NCBI GenBank assembly: GCA_963750935.1
Contig: CAVVSR010000014.1
Location: forward strand, 682,001 to 746,000
Source of the DNA: JACCXG01 sp963750935
GTDB lineage: Bacteria; Acidobacteriota; Vicinamibacteria; Vicinamibacterales; 2-12-FULL-66-21
Reading direction: 5' to 3'
Length of the DNA: 64,000 bases
The notes below the pieces were generated by a model. It was not told where the DNA came from and ran no database searches. It was given only the letters and a program-made list of their open reading frames with translations. Of this stretch, positions 56,796 through 64,000 are shown piece after piece (within the stretch, counting starts at the first letter, position 1; each line of letters opens with the position of its first letter). Both the position numbers and the translations under genes were made by a program.

Positions 56796-57515
56796 TCAGG
56801 CTTTGCGGCCGCGGAATATGAGCCGCCACGGCACGATCAGCGACTCGGCGAGTACCCGAGCCGAGACCTTGCTCTGCCCCTGGCGGCGCTCGATGAAGAT
56901 GATCGGCACCTCGCCGATCGTGCAGCCGCGCCGCGACGCTTCGAACAGCATCTCGACGATGAACGCGTAGCCGTTCGAGACCATGGCGTCGAGCGGCAAC
57001 TGAGCCAGCGCTGCGCGGCGCCAGCAGCGGAAGCCGCTGGTGCAGTCGGTCACCGAGATTTGTGTCACCGCCCGCACGTAGCGGTTGGCGAAGGCGCTGA
57101 GGAAGATCCGGTGCAGCGGCCAGTTCACGACGCTCACGCCGGTCAGGTAGCGCGAGCCGATCACGACGTCGTACTTGTCGGCCGCGGCCGCGATCGCCGG
57201 CAGGTGCTCGGGGTTGTGCGACAGGTCGGCATCCATCTGAAAGATCAGATCGGCGCCGGATTGCAGCGCATGGCGCAGGCCGTCGATGTACGACCGGCCG
57301 AGCCCGCGCGGCCCGGTGCGATGCATGACCTCGACTCGTCCCGGATGCGCGCGCGCGAGTTCGTCTGCCAGCGCCCCGGTGCCGTCGGGTGAGCCGTCGT
57401 CCACGACCAGCAATCGGAAACCCGGGTGCGCGAGGATCCCCGCCGCGAGCGTCGGGAGGTTCTCTTTCTCGTTGTAGGTCGGCACGACCACGACGACGTC
57501 GCGGGCCGGCGTCAT
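56796..57515 (-). CDS. GT2 polyprenol-phosphate mannose synthase-like transferase
   Basis: A 239-residue DPM1-type enzyme: VVVVVPTYNEKENLPTLAAG, LLVVDDGSPDGTGALADELA, LIFQMDADLSHNPEHLPAIA, GSRYLTGVSVVNWPLHRIFL. ISVTDCTSGFRCWRRAALAQ is diagnostic of dolichyl/polyprenyl-phosphate sugar synthases. It makes donor lipid for GT39 enzymes, one of which overlaps it by four bases upstream. It is the second such synthase in the locus after 37195. Confidence 0.94.
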   Translation of the reverse strand: MTPARDVVVVVPTYNEKENLPTLAAGILAHPGFRLLVVDDGSPDGTGALADELARAHPGRVEVMHRTGPRGLGRSYIDGLRHALQSGADLIFQMDADLSHNPEHLPAIAAAADKYDVVIGSRYLTGVSVVNWPLHRIFLSAFANRYVRAVTQISVTDCTSGFRCWRRAALAQLPLDAMVSNGYAFIVEMLFEASRRGCTIGEVPIIFIERRQGQSKVSARVLAESLIVPWRLIFRGRKA

Positions 57516-58777
57516 GCCGCCCTCCGTGCGCCGCGGTCACCGCCGATCGCCTGAACCGCCGCGGCGGCGCCAATGATGAGGACTGGATCGATCACGGGAA
57601 TGCGGAACCGCTCCTGCGGAAAAAACACGAGCCCAACGAGCACCGACGAGGCGCCAAGAAGCATGACCGCGATCGGCCGGTGGCTGTCGGCCCAGAGCCG
57701 CCGGAATCCGGCGACGGCGAGCGAGAGCACGACCAGGTAGGAGATGACCGACGCGGCCCAGTACTTCGTCGAGTGTAGCGTATACGACGGGCCGACCGGC
57801 ACGACCGTGAAGAAGATCTTGCGTCCGATCAGCACCAGCCAGCGGCCGGGATTGGCCGCGATCCACGCGACGGCGTCGCGATAGTAGAACGGCTCGAGCT
57901 CCTCGGCGGTCAGGCCGGCATGGGCGCGACGGAATTCCAGTTCGGCGACCTTGAGGGCCGGGTTGGCGGCGAGGTCGCCTTCGCCGCGCGCGAGCCGATG
58001 GTTGCCGGTCCAGAAGGTCACGCCGCCTTCGGAGGCGACCAGCACGAACCGCCCGTAGGTGCGGACGTTCCGCACGGTCCAGGGCGTGACCACCAGAATC
58101 GTGGTAGCGACGAGCGCGACCGCGAGCGTCCCGCGCCTGCGCGCGATCAGCCAGAGCACGGCCAGCGGCAGGAAGAACAGCATCGCGGGACGGACCAGGA
58201 TCGACACGCCGGCCATCAGGCCTGAGGCGAGCGCCAGCCACACCGAGCGAGGGTGGCTCGGCTGGCCCGGTTCGTTCGTCACGGCGCGCTGCAGCGTGTG
58301 CGCGGTCAGCAGCGCCAGCGCGGAGTACAGCGCCTCACTCAGGACGTACGAGCAGATCCACACGAGCGGTGGATAGACCGCCGCGATCGCCGCCGCCGCG
58401 GCGCCGGCGCGAGGGCCGGCCGCGCGGCGCGCGATCGCCGCAATGATCCAGACCGTGAAGGCGCCGACCGCCGCCTGTGCGACCTTGACGCGCGTCGGCG
58501 CGGTCGAGTGATCGGCGGATCCTGCACCGATCAGTGCCAGGAACGCCGGGTATCCAGGGGCGCGGCCGAACTGTTGTGCGGTGCCGGTGTCGTGGGAGGC
58601 GTCGTACTGGAATCCGCGTCCCTCCGAGAGGCTCGTCGCGAGCGCCAGGTACTCCCGTTCGTCGTGTGTGAGCGGCTTGTCGACCCAGTAGAGCGTGCCG
58701 AATGCGATCCGGAGAACGAAGCCGGCCGCCACAGCCGCGAGCACCCACTGACGCGCCGCCCGATCGGTCAGGTTCAT
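57512..58777 (-). CDS. ArnT/GT39-type membrane glycosyltransferase
   Basis: A 421-residue GT-C transferase with loop-1 acidic motif DKPLTHDEREYLALATSLSE and APGYPAFLALIGAG. Nine to ten helices follow, and a periplasmic loop has SEGGVTFWTGNHRLARGEGD. It resembles PMT_2-domain proteins of exopolysaccharide loci. It overlaps the DPM1-like gene (ATGA) and the GT2 before it, so donor synthase and transferase are produced together. Confidence 0.9.
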   Translation of the reverse strand: MNLTDRAARQWVLAAVAAGFVLRIAFGTLYWVDKPLTHDEREYLALATSLSEGRGFQYDASHDTGTAQQFGRAPGYPAFLALIGAGSADHSTAPTRVKVAQAAVGAFTVWIIAAIARRAAGPRAGAAAAAIAAVYPPLVWICSYVLSEALYSALALLTAHTLQRAVTNEPGQPSHPRSVWLALASGLMAGVSILVRPAMLFFLPLAVLWLIARRRGTLAVALVATTILVVTPWTVRNVRTYGRFVLVASEGGVTFWTGNHRLARGEGDLAANPALKVAELEFRRAHAGLTAEELEPFYYRDAVAWIAANPGRWLVLIGRKIFFTVVPVGPSYTLHSTKYWAASVISYLVVLSLAVAGFRRLWADSHRPIAVMLLGASSVLVGLVFFPQERFRIPVIDPVLIIGAAAAVQAIGGDRGARRAA

Positions 58778-59646
58778 CCTCGCGGTCTGTTCCCGCCTTC
58801 GAAGCGCAGCGCCGAGATCTGCTCGGACACCAGGCCGACGAGGAACACCACCACCGAGAACAGGATCAGGAGCACGGAGCCGTTGGGAATCCGCGCGTGC
58901 GCGGCCACGTTCCAGACGCCGTAGGCCAGCCCGATCAGCAGGCTGATGGCGGCGATCGGGAGGAACACGCGCAACGGGCTGAAGATCGTCACGATCTTCA
59001 GGATGATCATGAAGAACTTGGCGCCGTCGCGCGCCAGGCGGATCTTCGACGTGCCGACGCGCTGCCGCGCCTCGGCCGGCTCGAACGCGACGTTGTAGCC
59101 GGCCTTGATGAACGCCAGCGTGGTGGTCGTCGGCGTCGAGAATCCGTTGGGGAGCAGGTGGATGAACTCGAGCAGGTGCTCGCGCCGCGCCGCGCGGAAT
59201 CCCGAGGTCAGGTCCGGAATCTCGCGTCCGGTGAGATAGCTGGCGAAGCGGTTGAGCGCGCCGTTGCCGTAGCGCCGCGCCTGCGTCGCCTGCGTGCTCT
59301 TCGATCGCGCCCCGATCACGAGGTCGTACTCGCCGAGCCGCGCGATCAGCCGCCGCGCGTCGTCCGCCTGGTGCTGGCCGTCGCCGTCGAGGATGAGGAT
59401 GTACTCGCCGGTCGCGCGCCTGATGCCGCTCTTGACGGCGGCGCCGTTGCCCTTGTTGTACGGGTGCCGGACGACGATCGCGCCGGCGGCGCTGGCCCGG
59501 GCGCTGGTCTCATCCTGCGACCCGTCGTCCACGACCACGATCTCGCGCCACGGTCCGGCCGCGCCGATGGCGGTCACGACCTGGGCGATGGCCTCCGCTT
59601 CGTTGTACGCGGGGATGACGACCGAGACCACGGACGGCTCCGCCAA
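58774..59646 (-). CDS. GT2 family glycosyltransferase with two C-terminal membrane helices
   Basis: A 290-residue GT2: VVSVVIPAYNEAEAIAQVVT, IVVVDDGSQDETSARASAAG, YNKGNGAAVKSGIRRATGEY, LILDGDGQHQADDARRLIAR (DxD). RVFLPIAAISLLIGLAYGVW and SVLLILFSVVVFLVGLVSEQ are two helices anchoring it. This layout is that of GtrB-like polyprenyl-phosphate glucosyltransferases. Its ATG abuts the next gene stop. Confidence 0.93.
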   Translation of the reverse strand: MAEPSVVSVVIPAYNEAEAIAQVVTAIGAAGPWREIVVVDDGSQDETSARASAAGAIVVRHPYNKGNGAAVKSGIRRATGEYILILDGDGQHQADDARRLIARLGEYDLVIGARSKSTQATQARRYGNGALNRFASYLTGREIPDLTSGFRAARREHLLEFIHLLPNGFSTPTTTTLAFIKAGYNVAFEPAEARQRVGTSKIRLARDGAKFFMIILKIVTIFSPLRVFLPIAAISLLIGLAYGVWNVAAHARIPNGSVLLILFSVVVFLVGLVSEQISALRFEGGNRPRG

Positions 59647-60687
59647 TCAGCGCTCCCACCGGTCGCGCGTGCGGCTGGCGCCGCCGGCGCGGCTCGAGCC
59701 CGGGGCGACCGGCTCGCGATCGACGCCGGCATCGGCTTCCTGCTTCGGCAGCTCGAGCGACCGGATGCGGTAGACGAGATCCTCGAGCAGCTTGCGGTTC
59801 GCCGAGATCACGTCGGCGAGCAGGCCAATCAGGATGATCTGGAAGCCGACGATCATCAGCACCGAGCCGATGATCAACGACTGCGTGAACTGGCCGCGAT
59901 AGACGTAGGAGGTCAGGTATTCGAAGACGAAGCGGATGACCGGGAACAGGCCGACCAGGAAGGTAGTCAAGCCGATGTAGGTGAACACCTTGAGCGGCTC
60001 GTACATCGCGTAGATGCGGACGATGGTCGCGCTCGAACGCTTGATGTACGAGAACAGGCTGTCGAACAGCCGCGACTTCCGGGTGCGCGGGTTGGTGGCG
60101 ATCGGCACGTGCGCGACCGCCATGCGCTTCTTGCCGGCCTGGATGATCGTCTCGAGCGTGTAGGAGAACTCCGACACGATCGTCATGCGCAGCGCGGCGT
60201 CGCGGGTATAGGCACGGAAGCCGCTCGTGGTGTCCGGCACCGACGTGTTCGAGACCTGCCGGACCACCCAGCTGCCCAGGCGCTGCAGCTGCCGCTTCCG
60301 CCACGACATGTGCTGGAGGTCGGCGATGTTGCGGTCGCCGATCACGATGTCGGCCTGGCCTTTCAGGAGCGGCTCGAGCAGCTTCGGGATGTCCTTGCCG
60401 GCGTACTGATTGTCGGCGTCGGTATTGACGATGAAGTCGGCCCCCTGCTTCAGCGAAGCGTCGATGCCGGCGGCGAACGCCGCGGCCAGACCCTTGTTCC
60501 GGCGCAGCCGCACCACATGATCGACGCCACAGGCGCGGGCCACGTCCGCGGTGCCGTCGCGCGACCCGTCGTCCACGACCAGCAGCTCGACGACGTCGAT
60601 GCCGGGAATCGCCCGCGGCAGGTCGGCGATGGTGGCCGGCAGCGTGTCCGCTTCGTTGAGGCAGGGAATCTGGATGATGAGCTTCAC
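59647..60687 (-). CDS. GT2 family glycosyltransferase with two C-terminal membrane helices
   Basis: A 346-residue GtrB/ArnC-like GT2: LIIQIPCLNEADTLPATIAD, LLVVDDGSRDGTADVARACG, FIVNTDADNQYAGKDIPKLL (DxD), IGDRNIADLQHMSWRKRQLQ. Two helices near the end (VFTYIGLTTFLVGLFPVIRF, LIIGSVLMIVGFQIILIGLL) anchor it. The tail is polar and disordered. The GTG at 60687 overlaps the GT4 stop as GTGA. It follows the common pattern of paired GT2 genes in lipid-linked sugar synthesis. Confidence 0.93.
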   Translation of the reverse strand: MKLIIQIPCLNEADTLPATIADLPRAIPGIDVVELLVVDDGSRDGTADVARACGVDHVVRLRRNKGLAAAFAAGIDASLKQGADFIVNTDADNQYAGKDIPKLLEPLLKGQADIVIGDRNIADLQHMSWRKRQLQRLGSWVVRQVSNTSVPDTTSGFRAYTRDAALRMTIVSEFSYTLETIIQAGKKRMAVAHVPIATNPRTRKSRLFDSLFSYIKRSSATIVRIYAMYEPLKVFTYIGLTTFLVGLFPVIRFVFEYLTSYVYRGQFTQSLIIGSVLMIVGFQIILIGLLADVISANRKLLEDLVYRIRSLELPKQEADAGVDREPVAPGSSRAGGASRTRDRWER

Positions 60688-61727
60688 GGAGCGACCAGCC
60701 TCTCGATGACGCCGTCCCAGCTGATCTGGCTCGCGATCTCGTAGCCGGCATCGCCCATCGCCGCCGCCCGGCTGCGGTCCGCGGCGACCCGGTTGATGGC
60801 GTCGGCCAGCGCCGCCGGCGCGGGCTCGCAGACGACGCCGTTTTCGCCGTCGACCACGAACTCGTTCGGGCCGCCGGAGTCCCGGCACGTGATCACCGGC
60901 TTTCGCGCCAGAAAGGCCTCGAGGGTGACATAGCCGAAGTCTTCGTCGAACGGCGGATAGATCACCGCCAGTGCGCGTCGATAGAGCTCGACGAGCTCGT
61001 CGTCGCCGACCGACCCCAGGAACGAAACGCGGTGCGTCAGGCCGTGCTGTTCGGCCAGCCGCTCCACGTTCGCCCGCTGCGTGCCGTCGCCGGCGATGAT
61101 CAGCCGGATCCGCGGATCGCAGATCGCCATCGCGTTCACGATCAGGTCCACCCGCTTGACCGACTCGATTCGGCCGACCGAGAGCACGTAGTCGTCGTAG
61201 GGCCCCGTCAATAGTCTCGGCGCGAGCCGCGGAGGATGATACAGCGGCTCGGCCGGAAGGGCGTTGTACTTCGCCAGCCTGGAGGCGGTGTTCCGGGCGT
61301 TCGTGAAGACCCGGCGGCATTCGCCCAGCATCTCGGTGTCGAGCCGCATCAGGGTGTCGCGGAGGCCGACGTCCGATTCGTTGTGTCCGAAGTCGCTGTA
61401 GGGCGTCCCGCACAGCTCGTAGGCCGCGCGATATTGGTGGATCAGCCACGCGACCTTGTGGGCGTGGCGCACGAAGTAGCTCGGGAACTTGGTGGCGATG
61501 ACCAGGTCGATCGGCCGGCCGTTGCTCTCGCTGAGATCGAGGAGCCGCCACGCCGCCGCGTGCGGCAGGATCTCCTCCTTCGGATACCACTTGAACGGCA
61601 CGCTCACCAGCTCGGTCTCGTAGCCGCGGGCCCGCAGCTCGCGCGTCAGCTCGCGGACATGGACCTCGGCCCCGCCATGCACGAACGGCACCTGCGCCTC
61701 ACAGACGAGGATCGTCCGCGGCTCCAT
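60684..61727 (-). CDS. GT4 family glycosyltransferase
   Basis: A 347-residue GT-B transferase: VCEAQVPFVHGGAEVHVREL, DYVLSVGRIESVKRVDLIVN, IIAGDGTQRANVERLAEQHG, YPPFDEDFGYVTLEAFLARK (donor EX7E region), NGVVCEPAPAALADAINRV. The ATG at 61727 overlaps the ychF stop by one base (TAATG), so the polysaccharide run may be transcribed from the ychF side. It is the first gene of the GT4/GT2/GT2/GT39 chain. Confidence 0.94.
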   Translation of the reverse strand: MEPRTILVCEAQVPFVHGGAEVHVRELTRELRARGYETELVSVPFKWYPKEEILPHAAAWRLLDLSESNGRPIDLVIATKFPSYFVRHAHKVAWLIHQYRAAYELCGTPYSDFGHNESDVGLRDTLMRLDTEMLGECRRVFTNARNTASRLAKYNALPAEPLYHPPRLAPRLLTGPYDDYVLSVGRIESVKRVDLIVNAMAICDPRIRLIIAGDGTQRANVERLAEQHGLTHRVSFLGSVGDDELVELYRRALAVIYPPFDEDFGYVTLEAFLARKPVITCRDSGGPNEFVVDGENGVVCEPAPAALADAINRVAADRSRAAAMGDAGYEIASQISWDGVIERLVAP

Positions 61728-62815
61728 TACGTCGCGTGTCGGAAGTTGATCACGTCGCCGTCGAGGACGACGTATTCCTTGCCTTCGAGCCGGAGCTCCG
61801 CGTGATCCCGGCAGGCGGCGAGGGTGCCGCGCGCCAGCAGATGTTCGTAGCGGACCACCTCGGCGCGGATGAAGCCGCGTGAGATATCCGAGTGAATCTC
61901 TCCTGCGGCCAGCACCGCGGACGTCTCCCGCGGGATCGACCACGCACGGCACTCGTCTTCGCCGACCGTGAAGAAGGAGATGTAGCCGAGCAGGTCGTAG
62001 CTGGCGCGAATCACGCGATCGAGCCCCGATTCCTTCAGCCCGAGATCGGCCATGAACGCCGTGCGATCGGCTTCGTCGAGCTGCGCGATCTCGAGCTCGA
62101 TCTTGGCGCAGATCGGGACCGCGCGCGTGGCGGCGCCGCTGAGGAACTCGGAGATGCCTGCAAGCGTGATCGCGTCCGCGGCCTGCGGCAAATCGGCTTC
62201 GTCGAGATTGAGGACGATCAGCAGCGGCTTGGCCGAGAGGAACTGGAAGCCGCGCAGGCGCTTGGAATCGTCGGCGTTCAGCTCCAGCGCCCGTAGTGGC
62301 CGCCCGCCTTCGAGGGCCTCGCGGCAGCGAAGCAGGATCTCCTGCTCTTTCTTGAGCTCGGCGGTGTTGCCCTTCTTGAGATCGCGTTCGAGCCGTTCGA
62401 GCCGCCTCTCCACGACGCCGAGGTCCGCGAGGATGACCTCGTCCTCCATCGCGCGGACGTCGCGCGCCGGATCGACCGATCCCGCCGGATGGGGAATCGA
62501 CGGATCGCGAAACATGCGGACGACGTGGAGGAGCGCGTCGGCGTTCCGGAACGGGGCGACGTCGAGGAGCGCCTGCGCGCCGGCTTTCGCGCCACCGACG
62601 CCGGCGATGTCCGCGAACTCCACCGTCGCGGGCACGTGCTTGCGCGGGTTGAAGAGTGCCGTCAGCCGATCGAGCCGCTCGTCAGGAACCCGGGACACTC
62701 CGACGTTCGCGTCGGACTTGCCGCCGCGGGCGGGGGCGTCGCGGACGCTGGTGAGCAGTTGAAAGAGAGCGGTCTTGCCGGCGGAAGGAAAGCCGATGAG
62801 TCCTGCGCGAAGCAT
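61727..62815 (-). CDS. ychF: YchF-type ribosome-binding ATPase
   Basis: A 362-residue OBG-family protein. The G1 loop GFPSAGKTALFQLL differs from the usual NVGKS form, G3 is DIAGVGG, and the NLDE motif replaces NKxD as expected for this ATP-preferring family. A coiled coil (ERRLERLERDLKKGNTAELK) and a C-terminal TGS domain (DISRGFIRAEVVRYEHLLAR, YVVLDGDVINF) follow. It binds ribosomes and is implicated in stress-linked translation control. It is full length and runs away from mraZ. Confidence 0.92.
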   Translation of the reverse strand: MLRAGLIGFPSAGKTALFQLLTSVRDAPARGGKSDANVGVSRVPDERLDRLTALFNPRKHVPATVEFADIAGVGGAKAGAQALLDVAPFRNADALLHVVRMFRDPSIPHPAGSVDPARDVRAMEDEVILADLGVVERRLERLERDLKKGNTAELKKEQEILLRCREALEGGRPLRALELNADDSKRLRGFQFLSAKPLLIVLNLDEADLPQAADAITLAGISEFLSGAATRAVPICAKIELEIAQLDEADRTAFMADLGLKESGLDRVIRASYDLLGYISFFTVGEDECRAWSIPRETSAVLAAGEIHSDISRGFIRAEVVRYEHLLARGTLAACRDHAELRLEGKEYVVLDGDVINFRHAT

Positions 62816-63133
62816 TACGAATTATGTCGTCGTGTCGGGAGCGTTGATCGCGCCGCGTTTCCCGTCCCAGGGTTGTCTGTTCATGGCCAGCCCTTTCAGT
62901 GACGAAGGCTGAGGTTGCCATGGTGGAGCGGGATGCCTCGGCAGCGTGTTTTCGCTGAGCCAAATCTGCACATCGTAGCATGCAGCCGCAACCCGACTGA
63001 GCAGCTCGTCGGTTTCGCCAGTTGGCGAAAGTAAGGCGTAACCGCAATCGAATGTTCATTTTGCGGTTGACAACCCAACAGGCCTTCTCTACCATCGCCG
63101 TGGATTTTTGTGGAGCAAAGTGGACCAAAGGCC
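62816..63133. promoter_or_regulatory. ychF-mraZ intergenic region with two dyads, promoter and MraZ-box-like repeats
   Basis: A 318-bp spacer. TTTCGCCA-GT-TGGCGAAA (63013-63030) is an 8-bp-arm dyad. AACCGCAA-N13-TTGCGGTT (63040-63068) is a second one overlapping the -35. TTGACA (63067-63072), a 17-bp spacer and TACCAT (63090-63095) form a near-consensus promoter reading into mraZ. GTGGA at 63100, 63110 and 63120, spaced exactly 10 bp, matches the layout of MraZ-binding repeats. Nothing coding was recognised in 62816-63012. Confidence 0.75.
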
Positions 63134-63574
63134 GTGCTCCGAGGGAATCACACGGCCAAGATTGATGACAAGGGCAGGCTCAAGATCCCGAACGCCTTCC
63201 GCAGCCTCGTCGAGGAGCAATACGGAGCTGAGCTGTTCGTGACGAGCCTGACCGGGGAAGACGTCCGCGTCTACCCCCTGCCGGTCTGGCTGGCGCTCGA
63301 GGAGCGCCTGGGACGTATGCCGTCGACGCACCCTTCGCGCCTCAAATACTTCGACCGGGCGAACTACTTCGGTCAGATGGCCGAGATTGACGCCCAGGGG
63401 CGCGTAATCATCCACGCCCGGCTCCGTGATTCCGCGGGCATGACTGGCGAGGTCGACGTGCTCGGCCAGTACGACCGCCTCGACGTGTGGAACCACGAAC
63501 GCTTCCTCGCGAAGCTGCATCGCGAGCCCTACACCGACGAGGACGCCCGCGCGCTCTCCGAGTTTGGCATCTGA
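63134..63574 (+). CDS. mraZ: Transcriptional regulator MraZ
   Basis: A 146-residue protein with two SpoVT/AbrB-like swapped-hairpin repeats: TAKIDDKGRLKIPNAFRSLV and AEIDAQGRVIIHARLRDSAG. MraZ binds repeats upstream of its own gene and tunes the division/cell-wall cluster. The GTG at 63134 gives the standard N-terminus (LRGNH... like FRGA...). An upstream in-frame GTG at 63110 lies inside the repeat operator and is less likely. It is followed after three bases by rsmH, as in most bacteria. Confidence 0.95.
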   Translation: MLRGNHTAKIDDKGRLKIPNAFRSLVEEQYGAELFVTSLTGEDVRVYPLPVWLALEERLGRMPSTHPSRLKYFDRANYFGQMAEIDAQGRVIIHARLRDSAGMTGEVDVLGQYDRLDVWNHERFLAKLHREPYTDEDARALSEFGI

Positions 63575-63577
63575 GTC

Positions 63578-64000
63578 ATGAGCGAACCGATTCACGAACC
63601 CGTCATGGTGGCCGAAACCATCGACCTGCTCGCGCCGTCCCGGGGCGGGCTGTTCGTGGACTGTACGGTGGGGCTGGGGGGACATACGCGGGCGCTGCTC
63701 GACGCCGGCGCATCGCGGGTCCTCGGCCTGGATCGCGATCCCGACGCGCTGCGCATCGCGCGCTCGCGGCTCGAATCGTACGGCGATCGGGTCGAGCTGG
63801 TGCACGCAGACTATCGTGATCTCGGTCGCGTCCTCGACGAGCATCAGATCGCCGGGGTTGACGGCGCCCTCGCGGACCTCGGCGTATCGTCGATGCAGCT
63901 GGATACCGAGGGCCGCGGCTTCAGCTTCCGTCGCGACGAGCCGCTCGACATGCGAATGGATCGGTCCAGCGGGCCGACCGTCGCCGATCTTCTTCGGGAC
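63578..64000 (+). CDS. rsmH: 16S rRNA (cytosine1402-N4)-methyltransferase RsmH, N-terminal part
   Basis: The gene runs off the window after 141 codons. IHEPVMVAETIDLLAPSRGG, LFVDCTVGLGGHTRALLDAG (SAM site), LGLDRDPDALRIARSRL, LADLGVSSMQLDTEGRGFSF and LDMRMD are RsmH hallmarks. It methylates C1402 in the ribosomal decoding centre. ATG 63578 is three bases after the mraZ stop, the standard start of the dcw cluster. Division genes should follow outside the window. Confidence 0.97.
   Translation, partial: MSEPIHEPVMVAETIDLLAPSRGGLFVDCTVGLGGHTRALLDAGASRVLGLDRDPDALRIARSRLESYGDRVELVHADYRDLGRVLDEHQIAGVDGALADLGVSSMQLDTEGRGFSFRRDEPLDMRMDRSSGPTVADLLRD

Noticed and set aside
58702..60744. 680-codon plus-strand frame across GT39/GT2 genes, and similar frames at 40726-42615 and 21780-23594
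   Set aside because: Antisense to well-supported genes, with low-complexity Asp/Arg/His composition.

Overview
This is a GC-rich bacterial chromosome segment with tightly packed genes, many of them overlapping as ATGA or GTGA. No rRNA, tRNA, CRISPR array, insertion sequence or phage gene is visible. The gene set (zwf-opcA pair, fused alpha/beta 2-oxoacid dehydrogenase E1, ECF sigma/anti-sigma/HEAT-repeat operon, many ArnT-type membrane glycosyltransferases, an mraZ-rsmH division locus) fits an Acidobacteriota of the Vicinamibacteria type best. That placement is inference from gene content only.

Layout. 1-10.9 kb: housekeeping genes, namely an RlpA-like fragment, a tRNA-editing deacylase, TypA, an outer-membrane barrel, the sigma/anti-sigma/HEAT operon, zwf-opcA, an acyl-CoA ligase and a CBS protein. 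10.9-20.8 kb: a gas vesicle operon with gvpJ, gvpA, a GAF/PAS histidine kinase, a CheY-like receiver, gvpF/L, gvpG, two ArsA/Get3-like ATPases, a second gvpF/L, a third gvpA-family gene, a third gvpF/L, gvpK and a coupled lipid kinase. It starts from a recognisable promoter whose upstream half is a 30-bp tandem repeat. 20.8-29.7 kb: a secreted beta-propeller protein, the E1 dehydrogenase, a cupin, a WapI-like protein, a GNAT enzyme, a rhomboid protease, an MFS transporter, MurJ and YqeY. 29.8-61.7 kb: a large cell-surface polysaccharide locus, mostly on the minus strand, with GT2, GT4, GT9 and GT39-type transferases, a flippase, two methyltransferases, a deacetylase, a GNAT acyltransferase, an aminotransferase, an NDP-sugar epimerase and three radical SAM enzymes. 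61.7-64 kb: YchF, then mraZ and rsmH at the start of the division/cell-wall cluster.

The most interesting unit is the gas vesicle operon. It has no gvpN or gvpC in the window. Instead it carries a tandem pair of Get3-like ATPases, both with the Walker A signature, the DTAPTGH switch and a CxxC pair where Get3 binds its dimer-bridging zinc. It also contains its own kinase/receiver pair. A working model is that the ATPases chaperone the very hydrophobic GvpA-family subunits while the kinase/receiver pair senses an intracellular cue.

About ten genes appear broken by single-base shifts, nearly all of them +1 insertions. In each case two adjacent frames join into one family-like protein. Sequencing or assembly indels are the likeliest cause, so these genes are given as single spans with the approximate shift position. 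Several genes have a TANNNT box 6-8 bases before the start codon and no ribosome binding site, suggesting leaderless mRNAs.
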